Assembly: GCF_000428105.1 (NCBI RefSeq)
Contig: NZ_ATZH01000038.1
Span: forward strand, 1 to 44,343
From: Bacteroides pyogenes DSM 20611 = JCM 6294
GTDB lineage: Bacteria; Bacteroidota; Bacteroidia; Bacteroidales; Bacteroidaceae
Direction: 5' to 3'
Length of the DNA: 44,343 nucleotides
The notes below the pieces were generated by a model. That model was not told the origin of the DNA and did no database searches. It saw nothing but the letters and a program-made list of their open reading frames with translations. Every line of letters starts with the position of its first letter. Position 1 is the first letter of the stretch. A program made the position numbers and the translations under genes. This document shows positions 35,126 to 44,071 of this stretch, one piece after another.

Positions 35126-36451
35126 CTACAAAGACTTATCGTTAAAGAGCATATCACTCAACGATTGCAGCGCCTTTTTCTTGTCACATTCACGAACAAG
35201 AAACGAAATATTGTAATTGCTGCCACCGAACGAAATCATCCGCACCGGAATATCTCTCATCGCATCCAACGCCCGGGCTTCAAAACCGACATTTTCCCAT
35301 TCCAGATCGCCCACCACGCAAACAATGCACATGTCCTCATCCACAGTCACCGTCCCATATTTCTTCAGGTCGTCGAGTATCTCATTCAAATGCTTCGTAT
35401 TGTCTACAGTCACGGAAACCCCTACCTCCGACGTACAAATCATATCGATGGAAGTCTGGTAGCTTTCGAATATCTCGAAGACCTTGCGCAAGAAACCATG
35501 AGCCAGCAACATCCGACTCGATTTTATTTTGATCGCCGTAATGTTTTCCTTGGCGGCCACCGCCTTTATCTTGCCTTTTTCCGTATCGTTGGATATCAAT
35601 GTCCCCGGAGCTTCCGGCGCCATCGTATTCAACAGACGCACGGGAATATTAGCATATTTGGCAGGCTGCACGCAAGTAGGATGCAAAATCTTCGCGCCGA
35701 AATAAGCCAACTCTGCCGCTTCTTCGAAATGCAACTGACGAACCGGTGCCGTTTTATCCACAATCCTCGGATCGTTATTGTGCATGCCGTCGATATCCGT
35801 CCAAATCTGAATTTCGGACGCACCTACCGCCGCGCCTATCAGAGAAGCCGTATAGTCGCTCCCTCCCCGCTGAAGATTATCGATCTCACCATATGCGTTG
35901 CGGCAAATAAATCCCTGAGTAATATAAATTTCCGCATCCGGATAAAGCTCCAGCTGCATGTTCAGTTTTTCCTTAATATAGACAGGATCGGGCTCCGCAT
36001 TCTTATCGGTACGCATATATTCCAAAGCCGGCAACAACACAGAGTTTACTCCACACTCCTGCAAATAAAAGTTCATCATCGCCGTAGAAATCAACTCACC
36101 CTGTGCCAGCACCACTTTCTCTTCAAATAAAGTAAAGAGGTCTTTGGTATAAGAGCGTATATAATCGAAATGGGCCTTGACGGTATCCATCCCTTTCTGT
36201 TTATACTCCCGAGTGGCGTAAAGCTCATCAACATGCTGCTTGTATTTAGCTTCCAGCTTATTGATAATCTCGTTGGCACCCTCCGGATTCTTCTTATACA
36301 GATAGTCCGAAATTTCCACCAATGTATTTGTAGTTCCCGACATGGCAGACAGAACCACTATTTTTCTTTCACCATCGGTAATCAATTTGGCTACTTCCTT
36401 CATGCGTTGAGCAGAACCTACGGAAGTTCCTCCAAACTTTAAAACTTTCAT
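35126..36451 (-). CDS. lysC: Aspartate kinase (monofunctional)
   Basis: A 441-residue kinase that phosphorylates aspartate, first step to Lys, Thr and Met. The N-terminus MKVLKFGGTSVGSAQRM and the Asp site GFICRNAYGEIDNLQRGGSDYTASL are clear. Two ACT regulatory domains follow from about residue 300 (ITAIKIKSSRMLLAHGFLRKVFEIF and MCIVCVVGDLEWENVGFEARALDAM), so feedback control by lysine is likely. There is no homoserine dehydrogenase fusion. 13 bp separate it from ftsE upstream. Confidence 0.95.
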   Translation of the reverse strand: MKVLKFGGTSVGSAQRMKEVAKLITDGERKIVVLSAMSGTTNTLVEISDYLYKKNPEGANEIINKLEAKYKQHVDELYATREYKQKGMDTVKAHFDYIRSYTKDLFTLFEEKVVLAQGELISTAMMNFYLQECGVNSVLLPALEYMRTDKNAEPDPVYIKEKLNMQLELYPDAEIYITQGFICRNAYGEIDNLQRGGSDYTASLIGAAVGASEIQIWTDIDGMHNNDPRIVDKTAPVRQLHFEEAAELAYFGAKILHPTCVQPAKYANIPVRLLNTMAPEAPGTLISNDTEKGKIKAVAAKENITAIKIKSSRMLLAHGFLRKVFEIFESYQTSIDMICTSEVGVSVTVDNTKHLNEILDDLKKYGTVTVDEDMCIVCVVGDLEWENVGFEARALDAMRDIPVRMISFGGSNYNISFLVRECDKKKALQSLSDMLFNDKSL

Positions 36452-36464
36452 TTTCGTTACTGTT

Positions 36465-37190
36465 TTAATTATCTATATTTAAATCTATCTCTATGGTTTT
36501 CAACTCCGGAATATATTCGTCGGTCACATCGGTTATATAATGTTCCTTACAACAATATACCCTGCCGGGGTATTCTTTGAGCAACTGGAGATTATGCGTA
36601 GTGATAATGACAGAAGATCCCGTCTCACAAATGTTATGAAGTATGCCGACAATAGCCCTTCCGGTCTCTGCGTCCAGATTCCCCGTCGGCTCATCGGCAA
36701 GGATGATCTCCGGCGAATTGAGCACGGCCCGTGCTATCACAATTCGTTGCTGCTCGCCTCCCGAAAGCTCGTTCGGAAGTTTATACCCTTTATTCGACAT
36801 TCCCACCAATTGCAGCACTTCATCAATTCGGTCTTTCATCTCCTGCTTGTTTTTCCAGCCGGTGGCCCGAAGCACAAACTCAAGGTTATCATACACCGTA
36901 CGGTCTGTCAATAACTGGAAATCCTGAAATACAATACCCAATCTTTTTCTTAACTGCGGAATATGTTTCCGCTTAATAGAGCACATATCATACCCCAGCA
37001 CTTCCGCTTCGCCGCTCAGCACATCCAGTTCGCCGTACAAAGTTTTCAGCAGACTTGTTTTTCCCGATCCTACTTTCCCTATCAGATAAACAAACTCTCC
37101 TTTATGCAACTCCAGATTGACCTCCTTCAGCACACAAAGTTCCTGCTGATGAATCTCTACATCTTTATATCGAATCAATGTCTCTTCCAT
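36465..37190 (-). CDS. ftsE: FtsE-like ABC transporter ATP-binding protein
   Basis: A 241-residue ATPase. Walker A is GKVGSGKTS at 38-46, the signature LSGGEQQRI at 142-150, Walker B IILADEPTGNLD, and the switch His in ITTHN. It resembles FtsE, which with FtsX controls septal peptidoglycan hydrolases. No ftsX is in the window. The gene starts inside the 3' end of hisIE (16-bp overlap) and precedes lysC, so it is embedded in an amino-acid operon. A MacB/LolD-like ATPase is the alternative. Confidence 0.82.
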   Translation of the reverse strand: MEETLIRYKDVEIHQQELCVLKEVNLELHKGEFVYLIGKVGSGKTSLLKTLYGELDVLSGEAEVLGYDMCSIKRKHIPQLRKRLGIVFQDFQLLTDRTVYDNLEFVLRATGWKNKQEMKDRIDEVLQLVGMSNKGYKLPNELSGGEQQRIVIARAVLNSPEIILADEPTGNLDAETGRAIVGILHNICETGSSVIITTHNLQLLKEYPGRVYCCKEHYITDVTDEYIPELKTIEIDLNIDN

Positions 37191-37783
37191 GTGTCACTAT
37201 GCCTGTCGCTCAACTCCCGGGCAAGGTCTTCAATGCGATACCCCTTTGAAGCAAGTAATACAATCAAATGATAAATCAAGTCGGCTCCCTCATAAATCAA
37301 GCGTTCATCGGTTCCGTTCGTGGCCTCAATCACTGTTTCCACAGCCTCCTCTCCTACCTTTTGCGCGATTTTATTTATTCCCTCGCGAAACAGGCTGGTG
37401 GTATAAGAGCCCTCAGGCATTTCTTCACGGCGTTTATCGATAAAGTCTTGCAGCAGTTTTAAAAACATGAGAGGTTCCTCGTTTTTCTCCCCCCAACAAG
37501 TATCCGTACCCGTATGGCAAACAGGACCCGCCGGGTTTACCTCAATCAAAAGCGTGTCATCGTCACAATCGGCTTTCACTGAAACCACCCGAAGGAAATT
37601 GCCGCTTTCTTCCCCTTTTGTCCACAAACGCTTTTTAGAACGGCTATAAAAAGTTACCTTCCCGGATTCCATAGTCCGGTCGTAAGCCTCCCTGTTCATG
37701 AACCCCAGCATCAGAACTTTTCTTGTCTCACTATCTTGTATGATAGCCGGGATGAGTCCATTCATTTTATCGAAATCCAGCAT
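37175..37783 (-). CDS. hisIE: Phosphoribosyl-AMP cyclohydrolase / phosphoribosyl-ATP pyrophosphatase
   Basis: A 202-residue bifunctional enzyme for histidine synthesis steps 2 and 3. The HisI part (1-~110) shows TKGEESGNFLRVVSVKADCD and the zinc-linked PAGPVCHTGTDTCWG. The HisE part shows SYTTSLFREGINKIAQKVGEEAVET and a D/E-rich pyrophosphatase site before YHLIVLLA. It starts 10 bp after hisF and overlaps ftsE by 16 bp. Confidence 0.95.
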   Translation of the reverse strand: MLDFDKMNGLIPAIIQDSETRKVLMLGFMNREAYDRTMESGKVTFYSRSKKRLWTKGEESGNFLRVVSVKADCDDDTLLIEVNPAGPVCHTGTDTCWGEKNEEPLMFLKLLQDFIDKRREEMPEGSYTTSLFREGINKIAQKVGEEAVETVIEATNGTDERLIYEGADLIYHLIVLLASKGYRIEDLARELSDRHSDTWKRH

Positions 37784-37793
37784 GCTATATTTA

Positions 37794-38588
37794 CTATTTA
37801 TAAATTACCGACGATGGATCACCGTTCGGCCATTTTGTTCTTATCGGAATATTCTGTGCGCAAAGATAAGATTTTAATTCGGGAATTTTTATTTCTCCGA
37901 AGTGAAAAACGCTGGCAGCCAATGCCGCATCCGCTTTTCCAATTACAAACGCGTCACGAAAATGCTCTTTGGTTCCGGCTCCACCCGAAGCAATCACCGG
38001 TATAGACAGTTGCCCGGCTAAAGCAGCAAGCACATTGTTGGCATATCCGTTCTTTACCCCGTCATGGTCCATACTTGTGAACAGCACCTCTCCTGCTCCC
38101 CGACCCTGCGCCTCTTTCGTCCATTCGCACAATTCCTTATCCGTCTCTATCCGTCCCCCGTTCAAAAAACATTTCCAACCCGAATCGGTTTGTTTGGCAT
38201 CGACAGCCAACACACAAACCTGCGAACCGAAATGTTTGGCTATTTGGTCGATCAAGTTCGGATTGCGAATAGCGGAAGAGTTTATGGATATTTTATCCGC
38301 CCCGGCATTCAGAAGTCGGTCTACATCGCCAAGCTCATTAATTCCTCCTCCCACAGTAAACGGTATATTTATATTGGCAGAAATCCGCCTAACCAAGTCC
38401 GTAAAGGTTTTACGCCCTTCATGTGTGGCAGTGATATCCAAAAAGACAAGTTCGTCGGCGCCCTGTTCGCTGTAAGTGCGCGCCAATTCCACAGGATCGC
38501 CCGCATGCCGCAAATTCACGAAATTCGTTCCTTTTACGGTTTGCCCATCCTTAATATCCAAGCAAGGTATGATTCTTTTTGCTAACAC
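37794..38588 (-). CDS. hisF: Imidazole glycerol phosphate synthase, cyclase subunit
   Basis: A 264-residue TIM barrel, about ten residues longer than the usual enzyme owing to a C-terminal tail ([16 protein letters not shown]). The catalytic Asp pair is seen in [15 protein letters not shown] and [14 protein letters not shown]; phosphate sites are FTVGGGI and IASGGAGT. It cyclises the product released by HisH glutaminase. It lies between hisA (54 bp) and hisIE (10 bp). Confidence 0.96.
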   Translation of the reverse strand: MLAKRIIPCLDIKDGQTVKGTNFVNLRHAGDPVELARTYSEQGADELVFLDITATHEGRKTFTDLVRRISANINIPFTVGGGINELGDVDRLLNAGADKISINSSAIRNPNLIDQIAKHFGSQVCVLAVDAKQTDSGWKCFLNGGRIETDKELCEWTKEAQGRGAGEVLFTSMDHDGVKNGYANNVLAALAGQLSIPVIASGGAGTKEHFRDAFVIGKADAALAASVFHFGEIKIPELKSYLCAQNIPIRTKWPNGDPSSVIYK

Positions 38589-38642
38589 GGTTTTATTTAC
38601 ATTTTATATTTCATAAAAATAATCCGGGACATCCGGAACAAC

Positions 38643-39362
38643 TTATAAGAAAACACGTAAGTCTTTCAAAGAAATGCGACCCTCGTATAGCGCCTTTCCG
38701 AAAACAACCCCGGACACCTTCATCTCATTCAAAGCAATGATGTCATCCACTCTGCCCACTCCCCCGCTGGCTATCAGATAAAGTTCCGGGAATCGTTCCA
38801 ACACTTCCTTATACAGATCGACGGAAGGTCCTTCGAGCATACCGTCGCAATCTATATCGGTACAGATCACTTTACGGATTCCCTCATCTACATAATCTCC
38901 GAGAAACGGCAAAAGTTCACGTTCGCTTTTGTCTTTCCATCCGTTCACTGCAATTTGGCGTCCCTTCACATCGGCTCCGAGGATAATCCTTTCACTTCCA
39001 TAGACAACCAGCCAATGAGAAAAACACTGAGGGTCTTTCACCGCTATACTTCCTCCGGTAACCATCTGAGCGCCACACTCAAAAGCAATTCTTAAATCTT
39101 CATCGCTCTTTATCCCGCCGCCAAAATCAATGACCAACGATGTATGCGTGGCGATTCGTTCCAACACCCGGTAATTTACGATATGACGAGAAGCCGCCCC
39201 ATCCAAATCGACCAAATGCAGCCTGCGGATACCATTTGCCTCAAACTCCTTGGCAACCTCCAACGGATCTTCATTATATACTTTTTTAGTATCATAATCT
39301 CCCTGAGAAAGGCGCACGCACTTCCCCTCGATCACATCAATAGCCGGAATAATTTCTATCAT
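38643..39362 (-). CDS. hisA: Phosphoribosylformimino-5-aminoimidazole carboxamide ribotide isomerase
   Basis: A 239-residue TIM barrel sharing fold and motifs with HisF. Catalytic residues appear as [16 protein letters not shown] and [13 protein letters not shown]; phosphate sites VIDFGGGI and LIASGGVG. It carries out the Amadori isomerisation before the HisHF step. Length is normal. Part of the hisH-hisA-hisF-hisIE order. Confidence 0.96.
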   Translation of the reverse strand: MIEIIPAIDVIEGKCVRLSQGDYDTKKVYNEDPLEVAKEFEANGIRRLHLVDLDGAASRHIVNYRVLERIATHTSLVIDFGGGIKSDEDLRIAFECGAQMVTGGSIAVKDPQCFSHWLVVYGSERIILGADVKGRQIAVNGWKDKSERELLPFLGDYVDEGIRKVICTDIDCDGMLEGPSVDLYKEVLERFPELYLIASGGVGRVDDIIALNEMKVSGVVFGKALYEGRISLKDLRVFL

Positions 39363-39456
39363 CTATACATCTATCGTTTATACTGTTTTGATTCAATAAA
39401 CCGTTCCTTCTTTTCTGCAAAATCTATTTTTGAAAAAATCAGAAACCGGATCGCAA

Positions 39457-40047
39457 TTACAAAGCCAGAAAGTTCTTCAAAATCCGTTCGCCCACTTCAC
39501 CGCTTTTTTCGGGATGAAACTGGACAGCATAGAAATTGTCCTTATGCAACGCTGCGCTGAACGGATGGATGTAGCCGGTCTCGGCAACGGTAAATTCACA
39601 AACCGGTACATAAAAACTATGCACGAAATAAACATACTCTTCGTATCCGAATTTGTCGAACAATCGACAGTTGACATTCCGGATGGTATTCCATCCCATA
39701 TGCGGCACCTTGTCTTCATGCTTCTGCGGAATGAAACGCCTGACATCGGCACCGAAAATATCAAGACAATCGGTCTCTCCTTCCTCTGAATACCTGCACA
39801 TCAATTGCATACCCAGGCAAATTCCTAAAACCGGTTGGCGCAAAGACTTTATCAACTTGTCCAAGCCCGATGTCCGCAGATATTCCATAGTTGTTCCGGC
39901 CTCTCCCACACCCGGGAAAATCACTTTATCAGCAGACCGGAGCAATGCCTCGTCCGCTGTAATCAGAGTTTCCACTCCCAACCTCTTTAACGCGCAATCA
40001 ACCGACCGTACATTTCCGGCGTTATATTTCAATATAGCTACTTTCAT
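39457..40047 (-). CDS. hisH: Imidazole glycerol phosphate synthase, glutaminase subunit
   Basis: A 196-residue class I glutamine amidotransferase. The nucleophile elbow is LGICLGMQLM (Cys), the oxyanion strand PGVGEAGTTMEYL and the catalytic His-x-Glu is in YAVQFHPEKSGEVG. It supplies ammonia to HisF. It is the first gene of the minus-strand His run. TATTTTTG at 40104-40111 (minus) matches a -7 box about 57 bp upstream; no clear -33 box. Confidence 0.96.
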   Translation of the reverse strand: MKVAILKYNAGNVRSVDCALKRLGVETLITADEALLRSADKVIFPGVGEAGTTMEYLRTSGLDKLIKSLRQPVLGICLGMQLMCRYSEEGETDCLDIFGADVRRFIPQKHEDKVPHMGWNTIRNVNCRLFDKFGYEEYVYFVHSFYVPVCEFTVAETGYIHPFSAALHKDNFYAVQFHPEKSGEVGERILKNFLAL

Positions 40048-40312
40048 GAGCTAAATATCATTATTTTATCATTAGATATCACACACTCCGACCTATTCTG
40101 TCGCAAAAATAACAAATTATTGCTAAACAAGACATCTCCGAATCATAAAGTTGAAATAAACCCGAGTAAATCTTACGATTCGGAAGAAAACATTCACAGA
40201 TATCCTAATCCGATACCCATCAAAGCCAAAAACTTTTTTCATAACAATATACTCAAAATGAGATAATAAACTTTTCTCTTATTTTCTTTCTAAAAAACTT
40301 TCTTTAAAAACG
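40048..40312. other. Divergent intergenic region between hisH and tRNA-Asp
   Basis: AT-rich, no gene seen. It holds a probable minus-strand -7 box TATTTTTG (40104-40111) for hisH. No attenuator with a run of His codons was visible. Confidence 0.4.
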
Positions 40313-40343
40313 TTTGCAAATTTGCAAGAAATAGCTACCTTTG
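40313..40343 (+). promoter_or_regulatory. Bacteroides-type promoter of the tRNA-Asp pair
   Basis: TTTG at 40313-40316, 19-bp spacer, TACCTTTG at 40336-40343. Both boxes and spacing match consensus exactly. The first tRNA begins 39 bp later. Confidence 0.87.
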
Positions 40344-40382
40344 CACCCGCAATCGAGAGAGATTACTAAACAAAAACTTTTT

Positions 40383-40456
40383 GGTGCGTTAGTTCAGTTG
40401 GTTAGAATACATGCCTGTCACGCATGGGGTCACGGGTTCGAGTCCCGTACGCACCG
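40383..40456 (+). tRNA. tRNA-Asp (anticodon GTC), copy 1
   Basis: Cloverleaf with acceptor GGTGCGT/ACGCACC, anticodon loop CTGTCAC (GTC), T arm CGGGTTCGAGTCCCG and discriminator G. CCA not encoded. Identical to copy 2. Confidence 0.96.
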
Positions 40457-40501
40457 CTCTAAATGAGAATCTAAAACATTTAGAAAGCTTCATTATTTTT
40501 G

Positions 40502-40575
40502 GGTGCGTTAGTTCAGTTGGTTAGAATACATGCCTGTCACGCATGGGGTCACGGGTTCGAGTCCCGTACGCACCG
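40502..40575 (+). tRNA. tRNA-Asp (anticodon GTC), copy 2
   Basis: Same 74-nt sequence as copy 1, offset by 119 bp with a 45-bp spacer. The macrodomain ORF starts 14 nt after its last base. Confidence 0.96.
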
Positions 40576-40589
40576 CTCTCCTTTCTTTT

Positions 40590-41111
40590 ATGAAGCATAC
40601 AGGAAACTCAGTACAAATAGTAATAGGCGACATCACCCAATTGAAGGTAGATGCCATTGTGAATGCTGCCAACACATCTTTACTTGGCGGCGGCGGAGTG
40701 GACGGCGCTATCCATCGAGCTGCCGGTAAAGAACTTCTGGAAGAATGCCGTACATTAGGAGGTTGCAACACAGGCGATAGCAAAATGACTGATGCCTACA
40801 AACTGCCATGCAAGAAAATAATCCATACCGTTGGTCCTATATGGCATGGCGGTAATTATAACGAGGCTGAACTGCTCGCTTCATGCTATCACACAGCGTT
40901 GCAGCTGGCAGAAGATAACAACCTACAGAGCATCGCCTTTCCCTGTATCAGTACCGGTATTTACCGCTATCCACGCGAAGCCGCGGCCAAAATTGCTTTA
41001 GATACCATCTTTAGTCATATCAAAAACGGGACTTACAAAGGCAATGTTATTCTCTGCTGCTTTATGGAAGAGGATGCAAAGATTTATAGGGAATTGCTAT
41101 ACAACATGTAA
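40590..41111 (+). CDS. Macrodomain protein (ADP-ribose-binding, YmdB/O-acetyl-ADP-ribose deacetylase-like)
   Basis: A 173-residue single-domain macroprotein. The ADP-ribose loop motifs are clear: [19 protein letters not shown], then [14 protein letters not shown] (catalytic-type loop), and [15 protein letters not shown]. It probably removes ADP-ribose or deacetylates O-acetyl-ADP-ribose. The start at 40590 ([15 protein letters not shown]) is chosen because any upstream extension would run through the tRNA-Asp. No promoter fits in the 14-nt gap, so the mRNA is most likely made from the tRNA-Asp promoter and freed by tRNA 3' processing. Confidence 0.92.
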   Translation: MKHTGNSVQIVIGDITQLKVDAIVNAANTSLLGGGGVDGAIHRAAGKELLEECRTLGGCNTGDSKMTDAYKLPCKKIIHTVGPIWHGGNYNEAELLASCYHTALQLAEDNNLQSIAFPCISTGIYRYPREAAAKIALDTIFSHIKNGTYKGNVILCCFMEEDAKIYRELLYNM

Positions 41112-41120
41112 AACTCTTTT

Positions 41121-41425
41121 TTATTCTCCTAATTCAGACATACTTTTGAAACAGTATCCCGGATATACTTTATAAAGAAGAATACGGCCCTGATTATCCG
41201 CGTCGGCCCATACAAAACCCCGAGGTTGTGCCGGCATTTTGACTTTACCTTTGCATTATCACAACCTCCAACCAATCCGGTTTGGCAGTTGCCCGGCTTA
41301 GTCCATCGGCGGTGAAATATCGGGTCGTCCAAGGTAGATCGTCCAAGATACAGCCTCCGGAGCTCCTCCACTCTTGTGTTTATATTTCTCATGTCCTTTG
41401 GCGGAATTACATTAAGCACTGACAA
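41121..41425 (-). pseudogene. Possible decayed gene (two overlapping minus-strand frames)
   Basis: One frame (41129-41425) gives 98 residues whose first half looks protein-like (MRNINTRVEELRRLYLGRS, FHRRWTKPGNCQTG). The second half of the sense then seems to continue in another frame, 41121-41237, with GFVWADADNQGRILLYKVYP ending at a TAA. This suggests a frameshifted remnant, or two chance frames. No family was recognised. It lies convergent with the macrodomain gene. Confidence 0.3.
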
Positions 41426-41667
41426 TCTTTCAATCTATTAACCACAAAAATGGGCAACCCGTCGGAAGAGTGAAAAATGACAGTGTTCCCGGTTTTTACA
41501 AAAGAAAGAAAAACTTAATCTTAAAAAGACTAACAAAACATACAAATCGACTGACAAATCATAGAAAGAAACCGTAGGGCTATCAACAGATATATAAAAC
41601 AAACTTTGGAGAATCAGCTTAAATTAGCAGATTGATTTCATTAAAGTCCATATTGAACACTGATAAA
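41426..41667. other. Intergenic stretch without a gene
   Basis: Between the possible remnant and the AraC-type gene. Apart from AT-rich sequence I see no promoter, repeat or structured element here. Confidence 0.4.
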
Positions 41668-42879
41668 TTAGTTTCCGTGCTGTTTATTCCATTGCTTAGG
41701 GGTGAGTCCCGTATGTTTTTTAAAGATCCGGTAAAAAGACACTTCGTTTGTAAATCCGGACATTTCAAAGATTTCGAATGTTGAATATATTGGGTCTTTC
41801 GAGGTAAGCAATGATTTGGCATATTCCACTCTGTAGGTGTTAATAAAGTCGGAAAAAGAAGTGTTCAGCTCTTTGTTGAGGTAATTGGAAACATATGTAC
41901 GATTGCTTCCTGTGAGCTTGGCAACATCTGTAATGAGCAGCCCTTTTTTACGGAACAGCTGTTGGCTTTCTACAATTTCACAAATCGTCTCTCCAAGAAG
42001 AAAAGAATCCGGAATTTCGGTGTCATTGACCACAAGGCTGTCATCATGTACATCTATTATATCTATGGCATTTGGAGCAGCCGGCATAATTTTAGATTTC
42101 CTCATTTGTTCGTCCCGGCAGAAGTCTATTGCAGTAAACTTCTGCCTGAACCCGATGTATGCCACAGAAAAAATCATGGAAGTGAAAATCACCGAAGGAA
42201 TGATAACCATCCATGACTTTTGAATGAAAAAATCGCGTCCAATGTAGTTGGCTATGGACGACAAGAGAGCGAAGATTAAGAATACGGTTAGCAGCGAACG
42301 TATGGGAGCCAATGTCTTTCCCTCAGTGTTGGCATAGAAGTTTTTGACCCGGTGATTGAAATGTGTGAGTTTTTTAAAACCAAAATAGCATACCAAAATC
42401 AATTGGAGGGCAAAGAGGAATTTCATAAAGAGTAGTCTGTAACATTGTGCTTTAGCAGCAGATGAGAAAGTAGCGGATAATGAGGTATTCCCGTAAAAGC
42501 GGCTTTCTACAAAAGAAATTCGTTCGTCTCCCATGATGATATAAAGCAGTGCGGCAGTCAGACTCACAATAAGGGCGGGAAGCAATACCCAATAGTGACG
42601 GATGCGGAGAGGAGTGTCTTCCGTCAATTTACAAATGTATAAATAGTATAGCGGATAGACTGCCAACATGCAAAATGCATAGATACTCTCAATGATTGAG
42701 AACAGGTGACTATTCTTGTTGAAATAAACCGCATGAGAGAAATAAAGCACGGTACACACCAGCATGAAGCCGGTCAATAATCTTTTGGCCGGATCTGCAG
42801 TTCGATATTCTTTGAGAAAAAGCAGTGACCAAAAGAGGCACACTCCGAAAGGGAGAGTGGAGAATATGGCGTTTATCAT
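41668..42879 (-). CDS. Membrane-embedded AraC-family transcriptional regulator
   Basis: A 403-residue protein (start at 42879) with about seven hydrophobic helices in the first ~270 residues and a C-terminal AraC DNA-binding domain of two helix-turn-helix units (AKLTGSNRTYVSNYLNKEL and EIFEMSGFTNEVSFYRIFKKHTGLTPKQW). It would sense a signal in the membrane and act on DNA directly. An in-frame ATG at 42951 gives 24 more residues but lies upstream of the promoter, so the 42879 start is preferred. Target genes are unknown; none of the neighbours is an obvious regulon member. Confidence 0.88.
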   Translation of the reverse strand: MINAIFSTLPFGVCLFWSLLFLKEYRTADPAKRLLTGFMLVCTVLYFSHAVYFNKNSHLFSIIESIYAFCMLAVYPLYYLYICKLTEDTPLRIRHYWVLLPALIVSLTAALLYIIMGDERISFVESRFYGNTSLSATFSSAAKAQCYRLLFMKFLFALQLILVCYFGFKKLTHFNHRVKNFYANTEGKTLAPIRSLLTVFLIFALLSSIANYIGRDFFIQKSWMVIIPSVIFTSMIFSVAYIGFRQKFTAIDFCRDEQMRKSKIMPAAPNAIDIIDVHDDSLVVNDTEIPDSFLLGETICEIVESQQLFRKKGLLITDVAKLTGSNRTYVSNYLNKELNTSFSDFINTYRVEYAKSLLTSKDPIYSTFEIFEMSGFTNEVSFYRIFKKHTGLTPKQWNKQHGN

Positions 42880-42900
42880 TGTTTCGATTTTTGAATGGAA

Positions 42901-42931
42901 CAAAGATAAATATAATATTAAAAAAAACAAA
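42901..42931 (-). promoter_or_regulatory. Bacteroides-type promoter of the AraC-family gene; decides its start
   Basis: On the minus strand TTTG (42928-42931), 19-bp spacer, TATCTTTG (42901-42908). Exact match to consensus. The expected transcript start (about 42894) lies between the two candidate ATGs, so only the downstream one can be used. Confidence 0.85.
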
Positions 42932-43143
42932 ATATAGAAAAAGAAGTACACCGGATTCTTGACTCTTTCTCTGTTCGGTACCGGAGAATGACAATGTGCA
43001 AATTGATACGCGGCGCCAATGCGGACAAACCATGTCCTATTCCCGTCATCTTGTTCACTCTGTCCATGCAGTAGCTAACAAAAGAATTCCGGAAAGTATC
43101 TTATGAATCTACAAGGTGTATTTTATCAGACGCTTACGATAAT

Positions 43144-43863
43144 TTAAAGTTTTCGCAAAATAGTTAAAGGGAGTTTCGTACATTCTTCTATCAAGCTTAT
43201 TTCAATACCTTTTTCTTTCATCTTTTTTGCAATATCCAACGTTTTTATATCAAAACCAGATACATTGTCAAAAAAGTAGTTTCCCATAAATTCAAGAGCA
43301 TTACAAATTTGCTTATGGCCTATTTCCGAGTTTACATCTAAGCCTGCAAAAGGAGTACGGTCTGCGTGCATAACAAGATAGTAAATACCTCCGATAAGAA
43401 GTGCGGAGACAACTTCTATTTCAAAAGGTGCATCTTTGAAAATCCGTTGATATTTCTCTACGAGTGGAATGGTGTGCAACTCTCTGAGTCTTGCCGTACG
43501 ACGCGTTGTTTCATTATCTTCAAAAAGCTCCCAACGAAGCAACTGTTGCATTTCCGTATTTTCTTTCAGCGAAACAAAAAGATTTTTCAGAATATGGAGA
43601 TATTCTTCTCTATCACTAACAGGTAAAACGGTTTTTGTTACCTCAGTAAACCAATAATCATACTTTTTTACAAACTCATCAATAAACTCTTCTACGTTAC
43701 TATAGCGGTTGTAGAATACAATCGCTTCCATTTGGGCTTCTTCGGCAATATTCCGAACTGTTAAGTTAGAAAATCCAGCTCTTTTCACAAGTTGAACAGC
43801 CGCCTTATCAATGACATTTTCTATCTCTTGTTTTGTCCTTCTTTTTCTTCTCTCTTTTTTCAT
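43144..43863 (-). CDS. TetR/AcrR-family transcriptional regulator
   Basis: A 239-residue protein. The N-terminal helix-turn-helix is typical of TetR (GFSNLTVRNIAEEAQMEAIVFYNRYSNVEEFI), after a basic arm (KKERRKRRTKQEIE). The C-terminal ~180 residues are helical and would bind an effector. No efflux pump or enzyme target is adjacent. It begins 20 bp after the stop of the alpha-oxoamine synthase remnant on the same strand, so it may once have been in that operon. Confidence 0.88.
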   Translation of the reverse strand: MKKERRKRRTKQEIENVIDKAAVQLVKRAGFSNLTVRNIAEEAQMEAIVFYNRYSNVEEFIDEFVKKYDYWFTEVTKTVLPVSDREEYLHILKNLFVSLKENTEMQQLLRWELFEDNETTRRTARLRELHTIPLVEKYQRIFKDAPFEIEVVSALLIGGIYYLVMHADRTPFAGLDVNSEIGHKQICNALEFMGNYFFDNVSGFDIKTLDIAKKMKEKGIEISLIEECTKLPLTILRKL

Positions 43864-43883
43864 TTTTAGATTTCAATTAAAGA

Positions 43884-44064
43884 TCATAAAGACTTTTCCA
43901 TGCCAATGATAAACTTCTCTGTAAGTTTATCCAAATATTCTCTATGATGAGAGGTTAATACGCTTATTCGTAATTGGCTTCTTTAATATGAACGGCAGGA
44001 TATGCGATTCCGATGGTAAAGATATTATTTTCTTGCAGAAGCCTTGCCATTTTCATATACTTTT
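43884..44064 (-). pseudogene. Truncated, frameshifted C-terminal remnant of an alpha-oxoamine synthase
   Basis: On the minus strand one frame reads KMARLLQENNIFTIGIAYPA then KEANYE and a stop. One frame over, immediately next to it, the sense continues as RISVLTSHHREYLDKLTEKF and ends GMEKSL at a TGA. Together they match the C-terminal end of BioF/Kbl/serine-palmitoyltransferase-type enzymes, with a single lost base between KEA and LRISV. The rest of the gene is missing; the ISL3 element begins right at its 5' break, so the insertion probably truncated it. It is not a copy of the kbl in this window. Confidence 0.7.
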
Positions 44065-44071
44065 TTTGGCC

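Noticed and set aside
40530..40589. N-terminal extension of the macrodomain protein
   Set aside because: It is read through the tRNA-Asp sequence.
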